Positions 8,814-17,959 of a stretch of DNA of 43,791 bases are shown here, one piece after another (the stretch's first letter is position 1; each line of letters begins with the position of its first letter). This DNA is from Halorubrum saccharovorum DSM 1137 (GTDB taxonomy: Archaea > Halobacteriota > Halobacteria > Halobacteriales > Haloferacaceae). The position numbers were made by a program, and so were the translations under genes. The notes under the pieces are model-generated. The model did not search any database and was not told the origin of the DNA. It was given only the letters and a program-made list of their open reading frames with translations. The DNA lies in assembly GCF_000337915.1 (NCBI RefSeq), contig NZ_AOJE01000013.1, forward strand, positions 1 to 43,791. Reading direction: 5' to 3'.

Positions 8814-8870
8814 CGACGCCCGAGAATCCGACCCGACGCCCGAGAATCCGACCCGACGCCCGCGACGGCC
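8814..8870. repeat. 20-base tandem repeat, two copies plus partial
   Basis: CGACGCCCGAGAATCCGACC occurs at 8814-8833 and again at 8834-8853, followed by a partial copy reaching the end of the NMD3-like gene. It lies in the gap between two convergent genes, against the stop codon of the minus-strand gene. Confidence 0.85.
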
Positions 8871-9976
8871 TACTCCTCGGGGACGAGGTGGACCTCGCCG
8901 CCGTGCTCGAACGCGAGCACCGTGTCGGCGTCGCCGTCGACGAAGTCGGGGTTCGGGACCGTCTTCGCCTCGTAGGTGACCGGGTCGAGCACCTGGATGG
9001 CGTTCTCGTCTTCCACGGTCACTACCGTCGTCTCCGCGGCGTCGTCGCGCCGCCCGAGCCGGGTCGCGTCCGGGGCCGCCGCGTCCTCGAACTCGGAGGT
9101 GTACTCCGCGCCGGTAGCGAGGCGAACGCCCCGAAGCCGACCGGAGACGCTCGTGACGAGCACGGGCCCGTCGCCGTCCTCGGGGTCGATTATCTCGCCC
9201 GCGGCGTAGCGGGGGAGGCGGACCGCGAACGTAACCCGGTACACCTCGTTGCCGTCGCCGTCCTCGGTGACGAGCGTCGGGTACGACTCGAAGCTCCCGC
9301 CGAGCGCCTCCGTGATCCGCGTCGCGACGTTCTGCGCGAGCCGGTTCGAGGAGAGCTTGACGTCCGGCCCGTCGTCGGTCTCTTTCACCTCCGTGATGAA
9401 CGCCTCGCGGTCGCCGTCGGCCTCCTGATCGGCGACGTACGACTCGGCGATGTCGAGCGCCTCGGCGCGCTCCGCGGGCGTCAGGTCGCGCTCGTCCGCG
9501 CGGACCTGCACGATCCCGGCGTAGTAGCCGCCGGCGATCCGGCCGCAGCGGTCGCAGGTTCCCCGCGAGATCTTGACCGGGACGGTGACCTCCGCCGAGC
9601 GGAGCGTCCCGCGGACCACGCCGGAGAACCGGCAGTGCATCCGGACGTTGTTCTCGTCGACCTGCTCGGGCTCGACGCCCCACTCGACCTCTTCGGCGTC
9701 GACGTGGACGCCGAGCGCCTCCGCGACCTCGTCGACGGCGACGTCGGTGTAGTCGCGCGCGCCCACGTCCCGCCACGACTCGCCGCGGCGGACCGCGCCG
9801 CAGCCGGAACAGACCAGCACCTCGATCCGGTCGGGCGCGTCGACCAGCTCGAAGTCCTCGAAGTAGCAGTCGTCACACAGCAGCGCGTCCCGCCCTCGGG
9901 GGTCGCCGGGAAGCGGCTCGCGCCGCTCCGGGACGGCGTCGCCACACCGGGGACAGAACTCCCGCGACTCGCTCAT
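8870..9976 (-). CDS. NMD3-domain zinc protein
   Basis: A 368-residue protein whose N-terminal half carries repeated zinc-binding CxxC pairs: CPRCGD and CDDCYF, then [10 protein letters not shown], and later [12 protein letters not shown]. This arrangement and the [10 protein letters not shown] segment are typical of archaeal homologues of NMD3, the eukaryotic adaptor for export of the large ribosomal subunit. The C-terminal half is beta-rich and acidic and contains the OB-like region. In archaea there is no nuclear export, so a role in ribosome assembly or 50S quality control is inferred. The ATG at 9976 is divergent from the PDCD5 gene. Confidence 0.87.
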   Translation of the reverse strand: MSESREFCPRCGDAVPERREPLPGDPRGRDALLCDDCYFEDFELVDAPDRIEVLVCSGCGAVRRGESWRDVGARDYTDVAVDEVAEALGVHVDAEEVEWGVEPEQVDENNVRMHCRFSGVVRGTLRSAEVTVPVKISRGTCDRCGRIAGGYYAGIVQVRADERDLTPAERAEALDIAESYVADQEADGDREAFITEVKETDDGPDVKLSSNRLAQNVATRITEALGGSFESYPTLVTEDGDGNEVYRVTFAVRLPRYAAGEIIDPEDGDGPVLVTSVSGRLRGVRLATGAEYTSEFEDAAAPDATRLGRRDDAAETTVVTVEDENAIQVLDPVTYEAKTVPNPDFVDGDADTVLAFEHGGEVHLVPEE

Positions 9977-10101
9977 TACCGGCGGCTACGCCGAGGAGGC
10001 GTTTAAGCGGCGCGGACCGCGCTCGATCGGCGCCACCGAACCGGCGTCTCGGGGCCGATCCCTCCGAAATCGTTTTTCGCGCGGACCGAGAACGGGTGGG
10101 T

Positions 10102-10455
10102 ATGAGCGAGAACCCCGACGACGAACGGCTCGAAGAGCTGCGAGAGAAGAAGATGGAAGAGCTCCGCGAGCGCCAGCAGGGCGGCGGCGCCGACGCCGAG
10201 GCCCAACAGCAGGCGCAGGAGCGCGCCGAGGCCCAACAGGAGGCCGTGCTCAAGCAGTACCTCACGGACGGCGCGCGCCAGCGGCTCAACGCGGTCGCGA
10301 TGTCGAAACCGGAGTTCGGCGACAAGGTGAAACAGCAGGTCGCGGCGCTCGCGCAGAGCGGCCGGATCCAGGGACAGATCGACGAAGACCAGATGCGCGA
10401 CCTCCTGAAGGAACTCCAGCCCGACCAGCAGAGCTTCGACATCCAGCGGCGATAG
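10102..10455 (+). CDS. PDCD5/TFAR19-type DNA-binding protein
   Basis: A 117-residue protein matching the archaeal DNA-binding family related to human PDCD5. It has an acidic N-terminus, a long charged helix rich in Glu, Gln and Arg (residues ~5-55), then the conserved triple-helix core with [19 protein letters not shown] and the C-terminal LLKELQP. The start is the ATG at 10102, not the in-frame GTG two codons earlier, because the T-rich element at ~10070-10079 lies ~27 bases upstream. Its stop codon is immediately followed by the start of the PP-loop gene, so the two are almost surely co-transcribed and translationally coupled. The exact cellular role in archaea is unsettled. Confidence 0.9.
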   Translation: MSENPDDERLEELREKKMEELRERQQGGGADAEAQQQAQERAEAQQEAVLKQYLTDGARQRLNAVAMSKPEFGDKVKQQVAALAQSGRIQGQIDEDQMRDLLKELQPDQQSFDIQRR

Positions 10456-11049
10456 ATGGAGCTCGCGCTCCTGTACAGCGGGGGGAAAGACTCCTCGCTC
10501 GCCGCTCACCTGCTCGACCGGTTCTACGACGTGCGCTGCGTCACCGGGAGCTTCGGGCTCACGGACGACTGGAAGCACGCCGAGCGCGCGGCCGGCGAGC
10601 TCGGCTTCCCCTTCGAGCGCGTCGAACTCGACCGCGAGGTCGCCGAGGAGGCGGCCCGGACGATGATCGACGACGGCTATCCGCGAAACGGGATCCAACG
10701 GGTCCACGAACACGCCTTAGAGACGATCGCGAGCCGCGAGGTCGACGCCATCGCCGACGGGACGCGCCGCGACGACCGCGTTCCCACGGTGTCGCGCGCG
10801 CAGGCGCAGAGCCTGGAGGACCGCCACGGCAGCGACTACATCTCCCCGCTCTCCGGGTTCGGCCGCCACGCCGTCGACCGGCTCGTCGAAGAGACGTTCG
10901 ACGTCCAACAGGGGCCGAGCGAGGAGGTCCCCAAGGCCGACTACGAAGACGAACTCCGGACGCTCATCGCCGACGAACACGGCCAGGAGACCGTCGGCGA
11001 GGTGTTCCCGGACCACGACCAGACGTACGTTCACGGACGGAGCGACTGA
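10456..11049 (+). CDS. PP-loop ATPase (DUF7411/COG-type alpha hydrolase)
   Basis: A 197-residue N-type ATP pyrophosphatase. The PP-loop SGGKDSS is at residues 8-14. A second conserved element, ADGTRRDDRVPT, resembles the substrate-channel region of tRNA-thiolation and Dph6-like enzymes. Such enzymes adenylate a carbonyl or base before sulfur or nitrogen transfer. The protein lacks obvious CxxC pairs for sulfur handling, so tRNA thiolation is not proven. There is no gap to the PDCD5 gene (TAG then ATG). In archaea this pairing suggests a link to translation, which is inference. Confidence 0.82.
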   Translation: MELALLYSGGKDSSLAAHLLDRFYDVRCVTGSFGLTDDWKHAERAAGELGFPFERVELDREVAEEAARTMIDDGYPRNGIQRVHEHALETIASREVDAIADGTRRDDRVPTVSRAQAQSLEDRHGSDYISPLSGFGRHAVDRLVEETFDVQQGPSEEVPKADYEDELRTLIADEHGQETVGEVFPDHDQTYVHGRSD

Positions 11050-11082
11050 GCGGCTCGGTCGGCGAGAGCACGTGCCGTGCCA

Positions 11083-11135
11083 CCCCGTTTCGATCTCTGT
11101 CGCCCCGTCTCGATCCCTGCCGCTCCGTTTCTCGG
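11083..11135. repeat. Degenerate 20-base tandem repeat
   Basis: Two imperfect 20-base units, CCCCGTTTCGATCTCTGTCG and CCCCGTCTCGATCCCTGCCG, are followed by a partial CTCCGTTTCTCGG. The array lies in the 247-base gap after the PP-loop gene. Beyond it the gap holds only the promoter of the next gene (GGTTAAAAATC near 11268-11277); I see no other gene in it. Confidence 0.6.
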
Positions 11136-11296
11136 CGCTCGCGAGCCCCGAGCGGCGACCACAGGTCACCTAAACGGTTCTTTTGACACAGTGTAACGCG
11201 TTCTCCCGCCTCCCGAGTATCAATCGCCCGCACCCGATTATTCATCTCGATAACCGGGGGGTGGGGGTTAAAAATCGGAGCTGATTCCGGACGCGT

Positions 11297-12556
11297 GTGT
11301 GTCGTAACAGACCGATACAGGAACGCAACCGTCGCGAGCTGTTGGCCGCGGCGTCGGGGGGCGCCGTGCTCGGGCTCGGCGGCTGCCTCGGATCGAACGC
11401 CGAACGCACCGAAGACCGTCGAACGCCCCTCTCGGAGCGCACCCTCCGGTACGGCGGCGTGATGGCCCTCTCGGGCGGACTGGAGTCCGTCGGGACACCG
11501 ATCGCCGACGCGGTCGAACTCCCGGGAAAACAGCTCGACGCCTCGGCCGTCGAGGCCGACGTCCAGTGGCGGATCGAGGACTCGAAGACGACTGCGCGCG
11601 GCGGCATCGACGCGATGCGGACGCTCGTCGACGCCGGGTTCCCGGCGGTCGCCGGGCCGCTCGGCTCCGACGTGACCCTACAGGCGGTCCAGCAGGCCTC
11701 CATTCCCGCGGAGGTGGTCAACTGCTCGCCCGCGAGCACGACTCCGACGCTCTCGATCCTCAACGACCGCGGGTTCAGTTTCCGAACCGCGCCGGACGAC
11801 TCCCTGCAGGCCGTCGTCGCCGCGGGGCTTGCCGCCGACGAGCACGGCGCGTCGTCCGCGGCGACGCTGCACATCGCGGGCGACTACGGCCGGCAGCTCT
11901 CCGGCGCCTTCGCCACGTCGTTCGACGGCGAGATACAGCGACAGGTCTCCTTCTCGGACGAGTACGAGGAGCCGCTCGCGACCGCGCTCTCCGGCGATCC
12001 CGACCTGCTCTTCGTGATCGGCTACCCGGAGGACGGCGTCGAGATCTTCGGCCACTACTACGACGGCCACGCCGGCGGCGAGACCGTGTTCACCACCGAC
12101 GGGATGATGGACCCGTCGCTCCCGGAGCAGGTGGGCGAGCCGATGGGGAACGTCTACGGGACGGCGCCGTCCTCGAACGGCCCCGGCTACGACGCGTTCG
12201 CGGAGCGCTACGAGTCCGAGTACGGGAGCGCCCCGGGTATCTTCACCGCGAACGGGTACGACGCCGCGGCGGTGCTCCTCCTCGCGAACGCCGCCGCGGG
12301 CGAGAACGACGGGGGCGCGATCCGCGAGCAGATGCGGGACGTCGTCTCTGAGGGCGGTACCGAAGTCACGCCGGACTCCCTCGCAGAGGGCGTGCGCCGC
12401 GCGGCCGCCGGCGACCCGGTCGAGTATCGGGGCGCGTCGAGCGAGGTCGTCTTCGACGAGAACGGCGACGTCTCCGGGATCGACTACGAGTACTTCCGGT
12501 ACGACGCCGACGGGATCAGCGTCATCGAGGAGGTCGCTCCGGAGGTGGGGGCGTGA
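11297..12556 (+). CDS. Tat-exported substrate-binding lipoprotein (BasB/CosB-like)
   Basis: A 419-residue periplasmic-type binding protein of the branched-chain amino acid (LivJ/K) fold. It starts with a twin-arginine signal (NRRELLAAAS) and a lipobox ending at C30 (GLGGC), so it should be anchored outside the membrane. The mature part begins with the typical GGVMALSGGLESVG region, followed by a two-lobe ligand-binding domain. The GTG start is ~26 bases after TTAAAAA, so it is leaderless. The gene overlaps the next one by 4 bases (GTGA), and that gene is a transducer rather than a permease. This arrangement matches Halobacterium BasB-BasT and CosB-CosT, where the lipoprotein presents a nutrient to the transducer. 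The ligand is unknown. Confidence 0.88.
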   Translation: MCRNRPIQERNRRELLAAASGGAVLGLGGCLGSNAERTEDRRTPLSERTLRYGGVMALSGGLESVGTPIADAVELPGKQLDASAVEADVQWRIEDSKTTARGGIDAMRTLVDAGFPAVAGPLGSDVTLQAVQQASIPAEVVNCSPASTTPTLSILNDRGFSFRTAPDDSLQAVVAAGLAADEHGASSAATLHIAGDYGRQLSGAFATSFDGEIQRQVSFSDEYEEPLATALSGDPDLLFVIGYPEDGVEIFGHYYDGHAGGETVFTTDGMMDPSLPEQVGEPMGNVYGTAPSSNGPGYDAFAERYESEYGSAPGIFTANGYDAAAVLLLANAAAGENDGGAIREQMRDVVSEGGTEVTPDSLAEGVRRAAAGDPVEYRGASSEVVFDENGDVSGIDYEYFRYDADGISVIEEVAPEVGA

Positions 12557-14925
12557 GCGGAACCGACTCCAGCGGAAACGACGACGCCGACGACTCGGTC
12601 GTCGGTCGGGTCGCGAGGCGGCTCACGCCGGGCGTGATCCGGCGTAACTACCGGGCGAAGTTCGTCATCTCCATCCTCCTCGTCGTGGTCGTCCTCGCGG
12701 CCGTCGGCGGCGTGAACTACGGGAGCGCCGAGGCCACGGTCGAGCGGGACGCCGAACAGCAGCTCACGTCGACGGTGGACATGCACGCCGACTCGATCAA
12801 CGAGTGGGCGGTCTCGATGGAGACCCACACCCGGTCCGTCTCGTCGACGCAGGCGCTCGCGGGGGCGGACGCCGGGACCGCCGAGGGAGAGCTGATCCAG
12901 AAGCAGGCGCAGCTCCCGGTCGACGTGCGGGCGATCCACCTCGTCGACACCGCCGAGGGGAGCGTCGTCACGAGCACGTCGCCCGCGCTCCGCGGCGAGT
13001 CCGTCGACGGGATCGCGGCACCGTGGACCGACGTCGAGCCCGGCGTCGACCTCACCTCGTCGAACGACGTATGGAACTCGCCGACCGCCTACGAGTCGAG
13101 CGCCATGGGCGACCAGGTCATGGCGTTCGCCAGCCCCGTCGCGGGCGACGAGTCGCGCGTCGTCGTGCTGGTCGGCACGCTGGAGTACCGGGTCGACAAC
13201 CTCCGGAAGCTCCACGCCGACCAGGAGACGACGATCGTCGGCGCCGACGGCGAGACCATCCTCTCCGGCGGCAACGCCACGCTGAACGCCGACGGCGACA
13301 TCGTCGCCGAGCTCGGCGCGTCCCGCGACGGGACCGCCTTCGACCGCGGCGACGACGAGGTGGCGGCGTACGCCTCGACCGGCGACAAGGAGTGGGTCGC
13401 CGTCACCACCGTCCCGACCGCGCAGGCCTTCGCCGCGAGCGACGCGGTCGGCACCAGCGTCTTGACCGTGATCGGCGCCGGACTGCTCGCGCTCGTCGTC
13501 GTCGGGATCGCGTTGAGCCGGCAGACCGTCGGCCCGCTGCGCGACCTCCGCGACCGCGCGGAGCGCATGGAGGCCGGCGACCTCTCGGTCGATCTGGAGA
13601 CGAACCGGATCGACGAGATCGGTCGGCTGTACGGGTCGTTCGGGGCGATGCGCGACTCCCTCAGCGACAAGATCGACGAGGCGGAGACCGCACAGGAGGC
13701 CGCCGAGGCCGAGCGCGAGCGGATGGCGCGGCGCAACGAGCAACTGCAGGCGACCGCCGACGACTACGGCGAGACGATGCGGGAGGCCGCCGACGGCGAC
13801 CTCACCGCGCGGATGCGGACCGACGCCGACGACGAGGCGATGGCGGCGATCGCCGAGGAGTTCAACGGAATGATCGCGGAGATCGAGCGGACGTACGCCC
13901 GGCTCTCCGCGTTCGCGGACGAGGTCGCCTCGGCGTCCGAGCAGGCGACGGCCTCCGCCGAGGAGGTGGCCGAGACGGCCTCCGAGGTCGCGGGCTCGGT
14001 CGACGAGATATCGCAGGGAGCCGCCGATCAGAGCGAGTCGCTGACGGAGGTGAGCGACGAGATGAGCGACCTCTCCGCGACGATCGAGGAGGTCGCCTCG
14101 TCGTCCGACCAGGTCGCCGATGCCGCCGCGCGGACGGCGGAGGCCGGCGACAGCGGACAGGAGGCCGCCATGGACGCCATCGACGAGATGGAGGCGACCG
14201 AGGAGACCGTCGAGGAGGCGGTGGCGGCGATCCACGCGCTCGACGACGAGGTGAGCGAGGTGGACCAGCTCATCGACCGGATCTCGGAGATTGCGGAGCA
14301 GACGAACATCCTCGCGCTGAACGCCAACATCGAGGCCGCCCGCTCCGGCGGCGAGGCCGGCCAGGGCTTCGAGGTGGTCGCGGAGGAGATCAAGGCGCTG
14401 TCCGACGAGGTGAAGGACGCCGCGGAGAGTGCGGAGTCCCGCATCGACGCCATCCGCGAGCGGATGGACCGGTCGACGGCCGAGGTCGAGTCGACGAGCG
14501 AGCAGATCGACGACGCCGCGGAGCGCGTCGAGGCCGCCGTCGACGACCTCGAACACATCGCCGACCTCGCGGACGAGACCAACGACGGGGTCCAGGAGAT
14601 CTCCGACGTGACCGAAGAGCAGGCCGCCTCCACCGAGGAGGTCGTCTCCATGGCCGACGAGGTGGCGACGATCAGCGAGGAGACCGCCTCCGAGGCGGAC
14701 ACCGTCGCCGCGGCCGCCGAGGAACAGACCACCTCGCTCACGGAGGTCTCGGAGTCCGTCTCCTCGCTCTCCGAGCGCGCCGCCCGGCTCTCGGAGACGC
14801 TCGACCGGTTCGAGACCGGCGTGGACGCCGCCTCGGCGGGCGGCGAGGAGGGCTCCCTCGGGGGGCCCGCGTCCGATCCCGGAGCCGCCGACCCCGCCCC
14901 GACGGGCGAGGCGAACTCGGACTGA
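12553..14925 (+). CDS. Methyl-accepting chemotaxis transducer (Htr, BasT/CosT-like)
   Basis: A 790-residue halobacterial transducer. TM1 is at ~36-55, an extracellular sensor domain fills ~56-300, and TM2 is at ~303-321. HAMP domains follow, then a long coiled signalling domain whose conserved tip contains QTNILALNANIEAAR near residue 583 and the GGEAGQGFEVVAEEI region. The tip contacts CheA/CheW. Repeated Glu/Ala heptads are the expected methylation-region helices. The start is a GTG overlapping the lipoprotein stop by 4 bases, so the two are coupled. It likely reads ligand-loaded lipoprotein and steers the archaellum. The acidic, Gly/Ala-rich tail is ordinary for haloarchaea. Confidence 0.95.
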   Translation: MSGTDSSGNDDADDSVVGRVARRLTPGVIRRNYRAKFVISILLVVVVLAAVGGVNYGSAEATVERDAEQQLTSTVDMHADSINEWAVSMETHTRSVSSTQALAGADAGTAEGELIQKQAQLPVDVRAIHLVDTAEGSVVTSTSPALRGESVDGIAAPWTDVEPGVDLTSSNDVWNSPTAYESSAMGDQVMAFASPVAGDESRVVVLVGTLEYRVDNLRKLHADQETTIVGADGETILSGGNATLNADGDIVAELGASRDGTAFDRGDDEVAAYASTGDKEWVAVTTVPTAQAFAASDAVGTSVLTVIGAGLLALVVVGIALSRQTVGPLRDLRDRAERMEAGDLSVDLETNRIDEIGRLYGSFGAMRDSLSDKIDEAETAQEAAEAERERMARRNEQLQATADDYGETMREAADGDLTARMRTDADDEAMAAIAEEFNGMIAEIERTYARLSAFADEVASASEQATASAEEVAETASEVAGSVDEISQGAADQSESLTEVSDEMSDLSATIEEVASSSDQVADAAARTAEAGDSGQEAAMDAIDEMEATEETVEEAVAAIHALDDEVSEVDQLIDRISEIAEQTNILALNANIEAARSGGEAGQGFEVVAEEIKALSDEVKDAAESAESRIDAIRERMDRSTAEVESTSEQIDDAAERVEAAVDDLEHIADLADETNDGVQEISDVTEEQAASTEEVVSMADEVATISEETASEADTVAAAAEEQTTSLTEVSESVSSLSERAARLSETLDRFETGVDAASAGGEEGSLGGPASDPGAADPAPTGEANSD

Positions 14926-15007
14926 CCGGCTCGGGGCGAGTCCGGACCGAGCCGGCGGTCGCCCCCGAAAGGATGCTTTCAAGCGGGCGCTCGCCGAACC
15001 GACGCCC

Positions 15008-16330
15008 ATGTACGATGGCCTCAAGGGATTCCGCGACTTCTACCCCGGCGAGCAGTCGGCCCGCCGCGAGGTGACGGACGCGATCGAGGACGCCGCGAGC
15101 CGGTACGGCTTCCGCGAGATCGCCACCCCCGCCCTGGAGCGGACGGAGATGTACGTCGACAAGTCCGGCGAGGAGATCGTCGAGGAGCTGTACGCCTTCG
15201 ACGACAAAGGCGGCCGCGGCGTCTCGATGACGCCCGAACTCACGCCGACCGTCGCCCGGATGGTGGTCGCGAAGGGCCAGGAGCTCTCGAAGCCGATCAA
15301 GTGGGTGTCCACCCGGCCGTTCTGGCGCTACGAACAGGTCCAGCAGGGTCGGTTCCGCGAGTTCTACCAGACGAACATCGACGTGTTCGGCTCCTCGGCG
15401 CCCGAGGCCGACGCCGAGGTGCTCGCGGTCGCCGCCGACGCGCTCACGAGCCTGGGCCTCACCGGCGACGACTTCGAGTTCCGGGTCTCCCACCGCGACA
15501 TCCTCGGCGGGCTCGTCCGGGCGCTCGCCGACGACCCGGACGCGGTCGACGCCGAGGCCGCGATCCGCGCGGTCGACAAGCGCGCGAAGGTCGACGACGG
15601 CGAGTACCTCGGGCTCCTCTCGGACGCCGGGCTCGACCGCGCGACCGCCCGCGAGTTCGACGACCTCATCACGGGCGTCGACGCCCCCGAGGACCTCGAA
15701 GACGTGGCCGAGGCCGGCGGCGAGGAGGTCGAGGCCGCCGTCGAGAACCTCCGGAACGTGCTCGCCGCGGCCGACGACTTCGGTGCGGGCGAGTTCTGCG
15801 AGGTGTCGCTGACGACCGCCCGCGGGCTCGACTACTACACCGGCGTCGTCTTCGAGTGCTTCGACTCTACCGGCGAGGTGTCCCGCTCCGTCTTCGGCGG
15901 CGGGCGCTACGACGACCTCATCGAGAGCTTCGGCGGCCAGCCCACTCCCGCGGTCGGCGTCGCGCCCGGCCACGCCACGCTCAAGCTCCTCTGTCAGCGC
16001 GCCGGCGTCTGGCCCGACGAGGAGCTGACGACCGACTACTACGTGCTCAGCGTCGGCGACACGCGGAGCGAGGCGGCCGCGCTCGCCCGCGACCTCCGCG
16101 CGCTCGGCGACGACGTGGTCGTCGAGCAGGACGTCTCCGACCGGTCGTTCGGCGCGCAGCTCGGCTACGCCGACTCGGTCAACGCCGAGACGGTCGTGGT
16201 CGTCGGCGAGCGCGACTTGGAGAACGGGGAGTACACCGTGAAAGACATGGCGAGCGGCGACGAGACGACCGTACCGGTCGACGACTTCCCGCCCGAGAAC
16301 GGGCTGCCGACGTACGAGGACTACGAGTAA
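15008..16330 (+). CDS. hisS: Histidyl-tRNA synthetase
   Basis: A 440-residue class II aminoacyl-tRNA synthetase that charges tRNA-His. Motif 1 lies in the N-terminal region (YGFREIATPALER), motif 2 is FWRYEQVQQGRFREFYQ, and the histidine-specific signature is LDYYTGVVFE near residue 277. Motif 3 is in the FGGGRYDDLIE region. The C-terminal ~95 residues form the anticodon-binding domain. The length is normal. TTTCAA at 14977-14982 lies ~27 bases before the ATG, so the start is leaderless and secure. It has its own promoter and is not part of a larger operon. Confidence 0.97.
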   Translation: MYDGLKGFRDFYPGEQSARREVTDAIEDAASRYGFREIATPALERTEMYVDKSGEEIVEELYAFDDKGGRGVSMTPELTPTVARMVVAKGQELSKPIKWVSTRPFWRYEQVQQGRFREFYQTNIDVFGSSAPEADAEVLAVAADALTSLGLTGDDFEFRVSHRDILGGLVRALADDPDAVDAEAAIRAVDKRAKVDDGEYLGLLSDAGLDRATAREFDDLITGVDAPEDLEDVAEAGGEEVEAAVENLRNVLAAADDFGAGEFCEVSLTTARGLDYYTGVVFECFDSTGEVSRSVFGGGRYDDLIESFGGQPTPAVGVAPGHATLKLLCQRAGVWPDEELTTDYYVLSVGDTRSEAAALARDLRALGDDVVVEQDVSDRSFGAQLGYADSVNAETVVVVGERDLENGEYTVKDMASGDETTVPVDDFPPENGLPTYEDYE

Positions 16331-16369
16331 GTCCTCACCGACCGACGAAGGAGGAGCTTCCCTCAATGC

Positions 16370-16376
16370 TTTTCAA
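16370..16376 (+). promoter_or_regulatory. Promoter element TTTTCAA
   Basis: TTTTCAA lies ~27 bases before the ATG at 16401 and shares TTTCAA with the element upstream of hisS. It favours the ATG at 16401 over the in-frame GTG at 16392. Confidence 0.45.
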
Positions 16377-16400
16377 CTGCGCGCCGGGACCGTGGGGACG

Positions 16401-17477
16401 ATGATCCCCCTTGCGACAGCGATGCCGCCCGGCGAGATCGGCCTCCGCGTGGCGGCCGGCCTCGCCCTCATCCTGATCAACGCGTACTTCGTGGCGATCG
16501 AGTTCGGGCTGACCCGCCTGCGGCAGTACCCCGAATCGGAGATGGACACTCCCGGACTGCGGCGCGCGTGGGAGATGACCGATGACCTGGAGTTCTACCT
16601 CACCACCTGCCAAGTGTGGATCTCCGGGACGAGCATCGCACTCGGTATCGTCGCGGAGCCGGGGCTCGCCGCGCTGTTCGCGCCGCTGTTCGAGAACACG
16701 GCACTCGCGTCCGCCGGCGCGGGGTCGCTGCTGGGCTTTTTCATCATCAACATGGTCCACCTCACCCACGGCGAACAGACACCGACGTACCTCGGCGTCG
16801 AGCGCTCGAAGCAGGTCGCCGAGTACGGCGCGCGGCCGCTGTACTGGTTCGCGTGGCTCATCTCGCCGCTGATCAAGGTGGGCGACTGGGTCGCGAAGGC
16901 CACCCTCGGGCTGTTCGGCGTCGAGATGACCGGGTCGTGGACCGAGGCCGAAGAGGAGGTGCTGGAGACGCGCGCGCAGCTCCGCAACCGCCTCGGGTCG
17001 ATGATGGAGGAGGTCGAACTCCCCGAGGAGCGGCGCGAGGAGGTGCTCAACGCCCTCGCCGTCGACGAGGTCGAGGTGACCGAGATCATGACGCCGGTCG
17101 GCGAGATCGTCACGCTGTCGACGACCGCGTCGGTCGCGGAGAACTTCGATCGCATTCGGGACACGCCGCACAGCCGCTTCCCGCTGGTGGGCGCGGAGCC
17201 GGAGGCGTTCGAGGGGACCGTGTACGCGCCCTCGATCGTCTCCAACTTCGAGGCCCTACAGCGGGGTGACGTGACCTTCGCGGAGATCGCGGCCCCGCCG
17301 ATGACGGTCTCGGCCGACGCCAACGCGAGCGACGCCTACGACCGGTTCCAGGCGGAGAACCAGGAGCTCGCACTCGTGGTACGGGGCGGCGAGGTCGTCG
17401 GACTGCTCACCGCGACCGACGCGCTGGAGGCGGTGATGGGACAGCTCGAAGACCCGCTCGACGAGGGGAATTTATAA
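16401..17477 (+). CDS. CNNM/CorC-like membrane CBS-domain protein
   Basis: A 358-residue protein of the DUF21 + CBS family (CNNM/CorC/HlyC), proposed to act in magnesium or other cation transport. The N-terminal DUF21 part (residues ~1-165) has about four hydrophobic segments and the typical NAYFVAIEFGLTRLR motif. Two CBS modules follow (VTEIMTPVGEIVTLS and the C-terminal VVGLLTATDALE). No CorC_HlyC C-terminal domain is visible. The start at 16401 is set by the promoter at 16370-16376. The transported ion is not evident from sequence. Confidence 0.85.
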   Translation: MIPLATAMPPGEIGLRVAAGLALILINAYFVAIEFGLTRLRQYPESEMDTPGLRRAWEMTDDLEFYLTTCQVWISGTSIALGIVAEPGLAALFAPLFENTALASAGAGSLLGFFIINMVHLTHGEQTPTYLGVERSKQVAEYGARPLYWFAWLISPLIKVGDWVAKATLGLFGVEMTGSWTEAEEEVLETRAQLRNRLGSMMEEVELPEERREEVLNALAVDEVEVTEIMTPVGEIVTLSTTASVAENFDRIRDTPHSRFPLVGAEPEAFEGTVYAPSIVSNFEALQRGDVTFAEIAAPPMTVSADANASDAYDRFQAENQELALVVRGGEVVGLLTATDALEAVMGQLEDPLDEGNL

Positions 17478-17506
17478 GACGGGGAGAACTGGCCGACGCG
17501 AGTGTG

Positions 17507-17767
17507 TCACGTGTATCGGTTCCAGTAGTCGATCGACCGATACGCGAGGAACAGGACGGCGTTGAGCAGCCCCGCCAATGCGACGAGCGCTCCGATTTGC
17601 GGACCGAGCGTCTTGAAGAGGCTCCCGGGACCGCCGATCTCGCTCACACCGTACGTGAAAAACGCCGCGATAACGCCCCAAACGAGCAGTATCGCGGCGA
17701 TACGAGCGCCGTCGGCGATGTATTCTGATATCGAGTGTGTCGATGGGATGGAGGGCGGTGTCGGCAC
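17507..17767 (-). CDS. Small two-span membrane protein, unknown
   Basis: An 86-residue protein with a short Pro/Ser/Thr-rich start and then two hydrophobic segments: IAAILLVWGVIAAFFTYGV and IGALVALAGLLNAVLFLAY, ending SIDYWNRYT. The frame is open further upstream, but TTTTAATA at ~17791-17798 on the minus strand is ~28 bases before the GTG at 17767, making that the likely leaderless start. I do not recognise a characterised family. It converges on the CBS membrane gene with ~30 bases between their ends. Confidence 0.7.
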   Translation of the reverse strand: MPTPPSIPSTHSISEYIADGARIAAILLVWGVIAAFFTYGVSEIGGPGSLFKTLGPQIGALVALAGLLNAVLFLAYRSIDYWNRYT

Positions 17768-17789
17768 GGGTCCCCGTTTTCCCAACCGA

Positions 17790-17800
17790 TTATTAAAATC
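17790..17800 (-). promoter_or_regulatory. TATA box deciding a GTG start
   Basis: The minus strand reads GATTTTAATAA here. Its centre is ~28 bases before the GTG at 17767. It rules out the longer upstream starts for the small membrane protein. Confidence 0.5.
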
Positions 17801-17959
17801 CCCGATATGTGACCTACTCGTCTCGACTGATCCGATCTGATCGAATATAGGGAGAATTCTGCGCGGTATCCACATCTCGTACTCACCACGTCCGCCGGAA
17901 TATGTCAGTACCACGAATGATCCACGGGGCCGATCACCGACGGAGGCGGGTCGATACCC

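Noticed and set aside
12484-15024. Very long open frame antisense to the transducer gene
   Set aside because: It is a GC-rich shadow with no domains, opposite a clear methyl-accepting protein; such shadows are common at this GC content.
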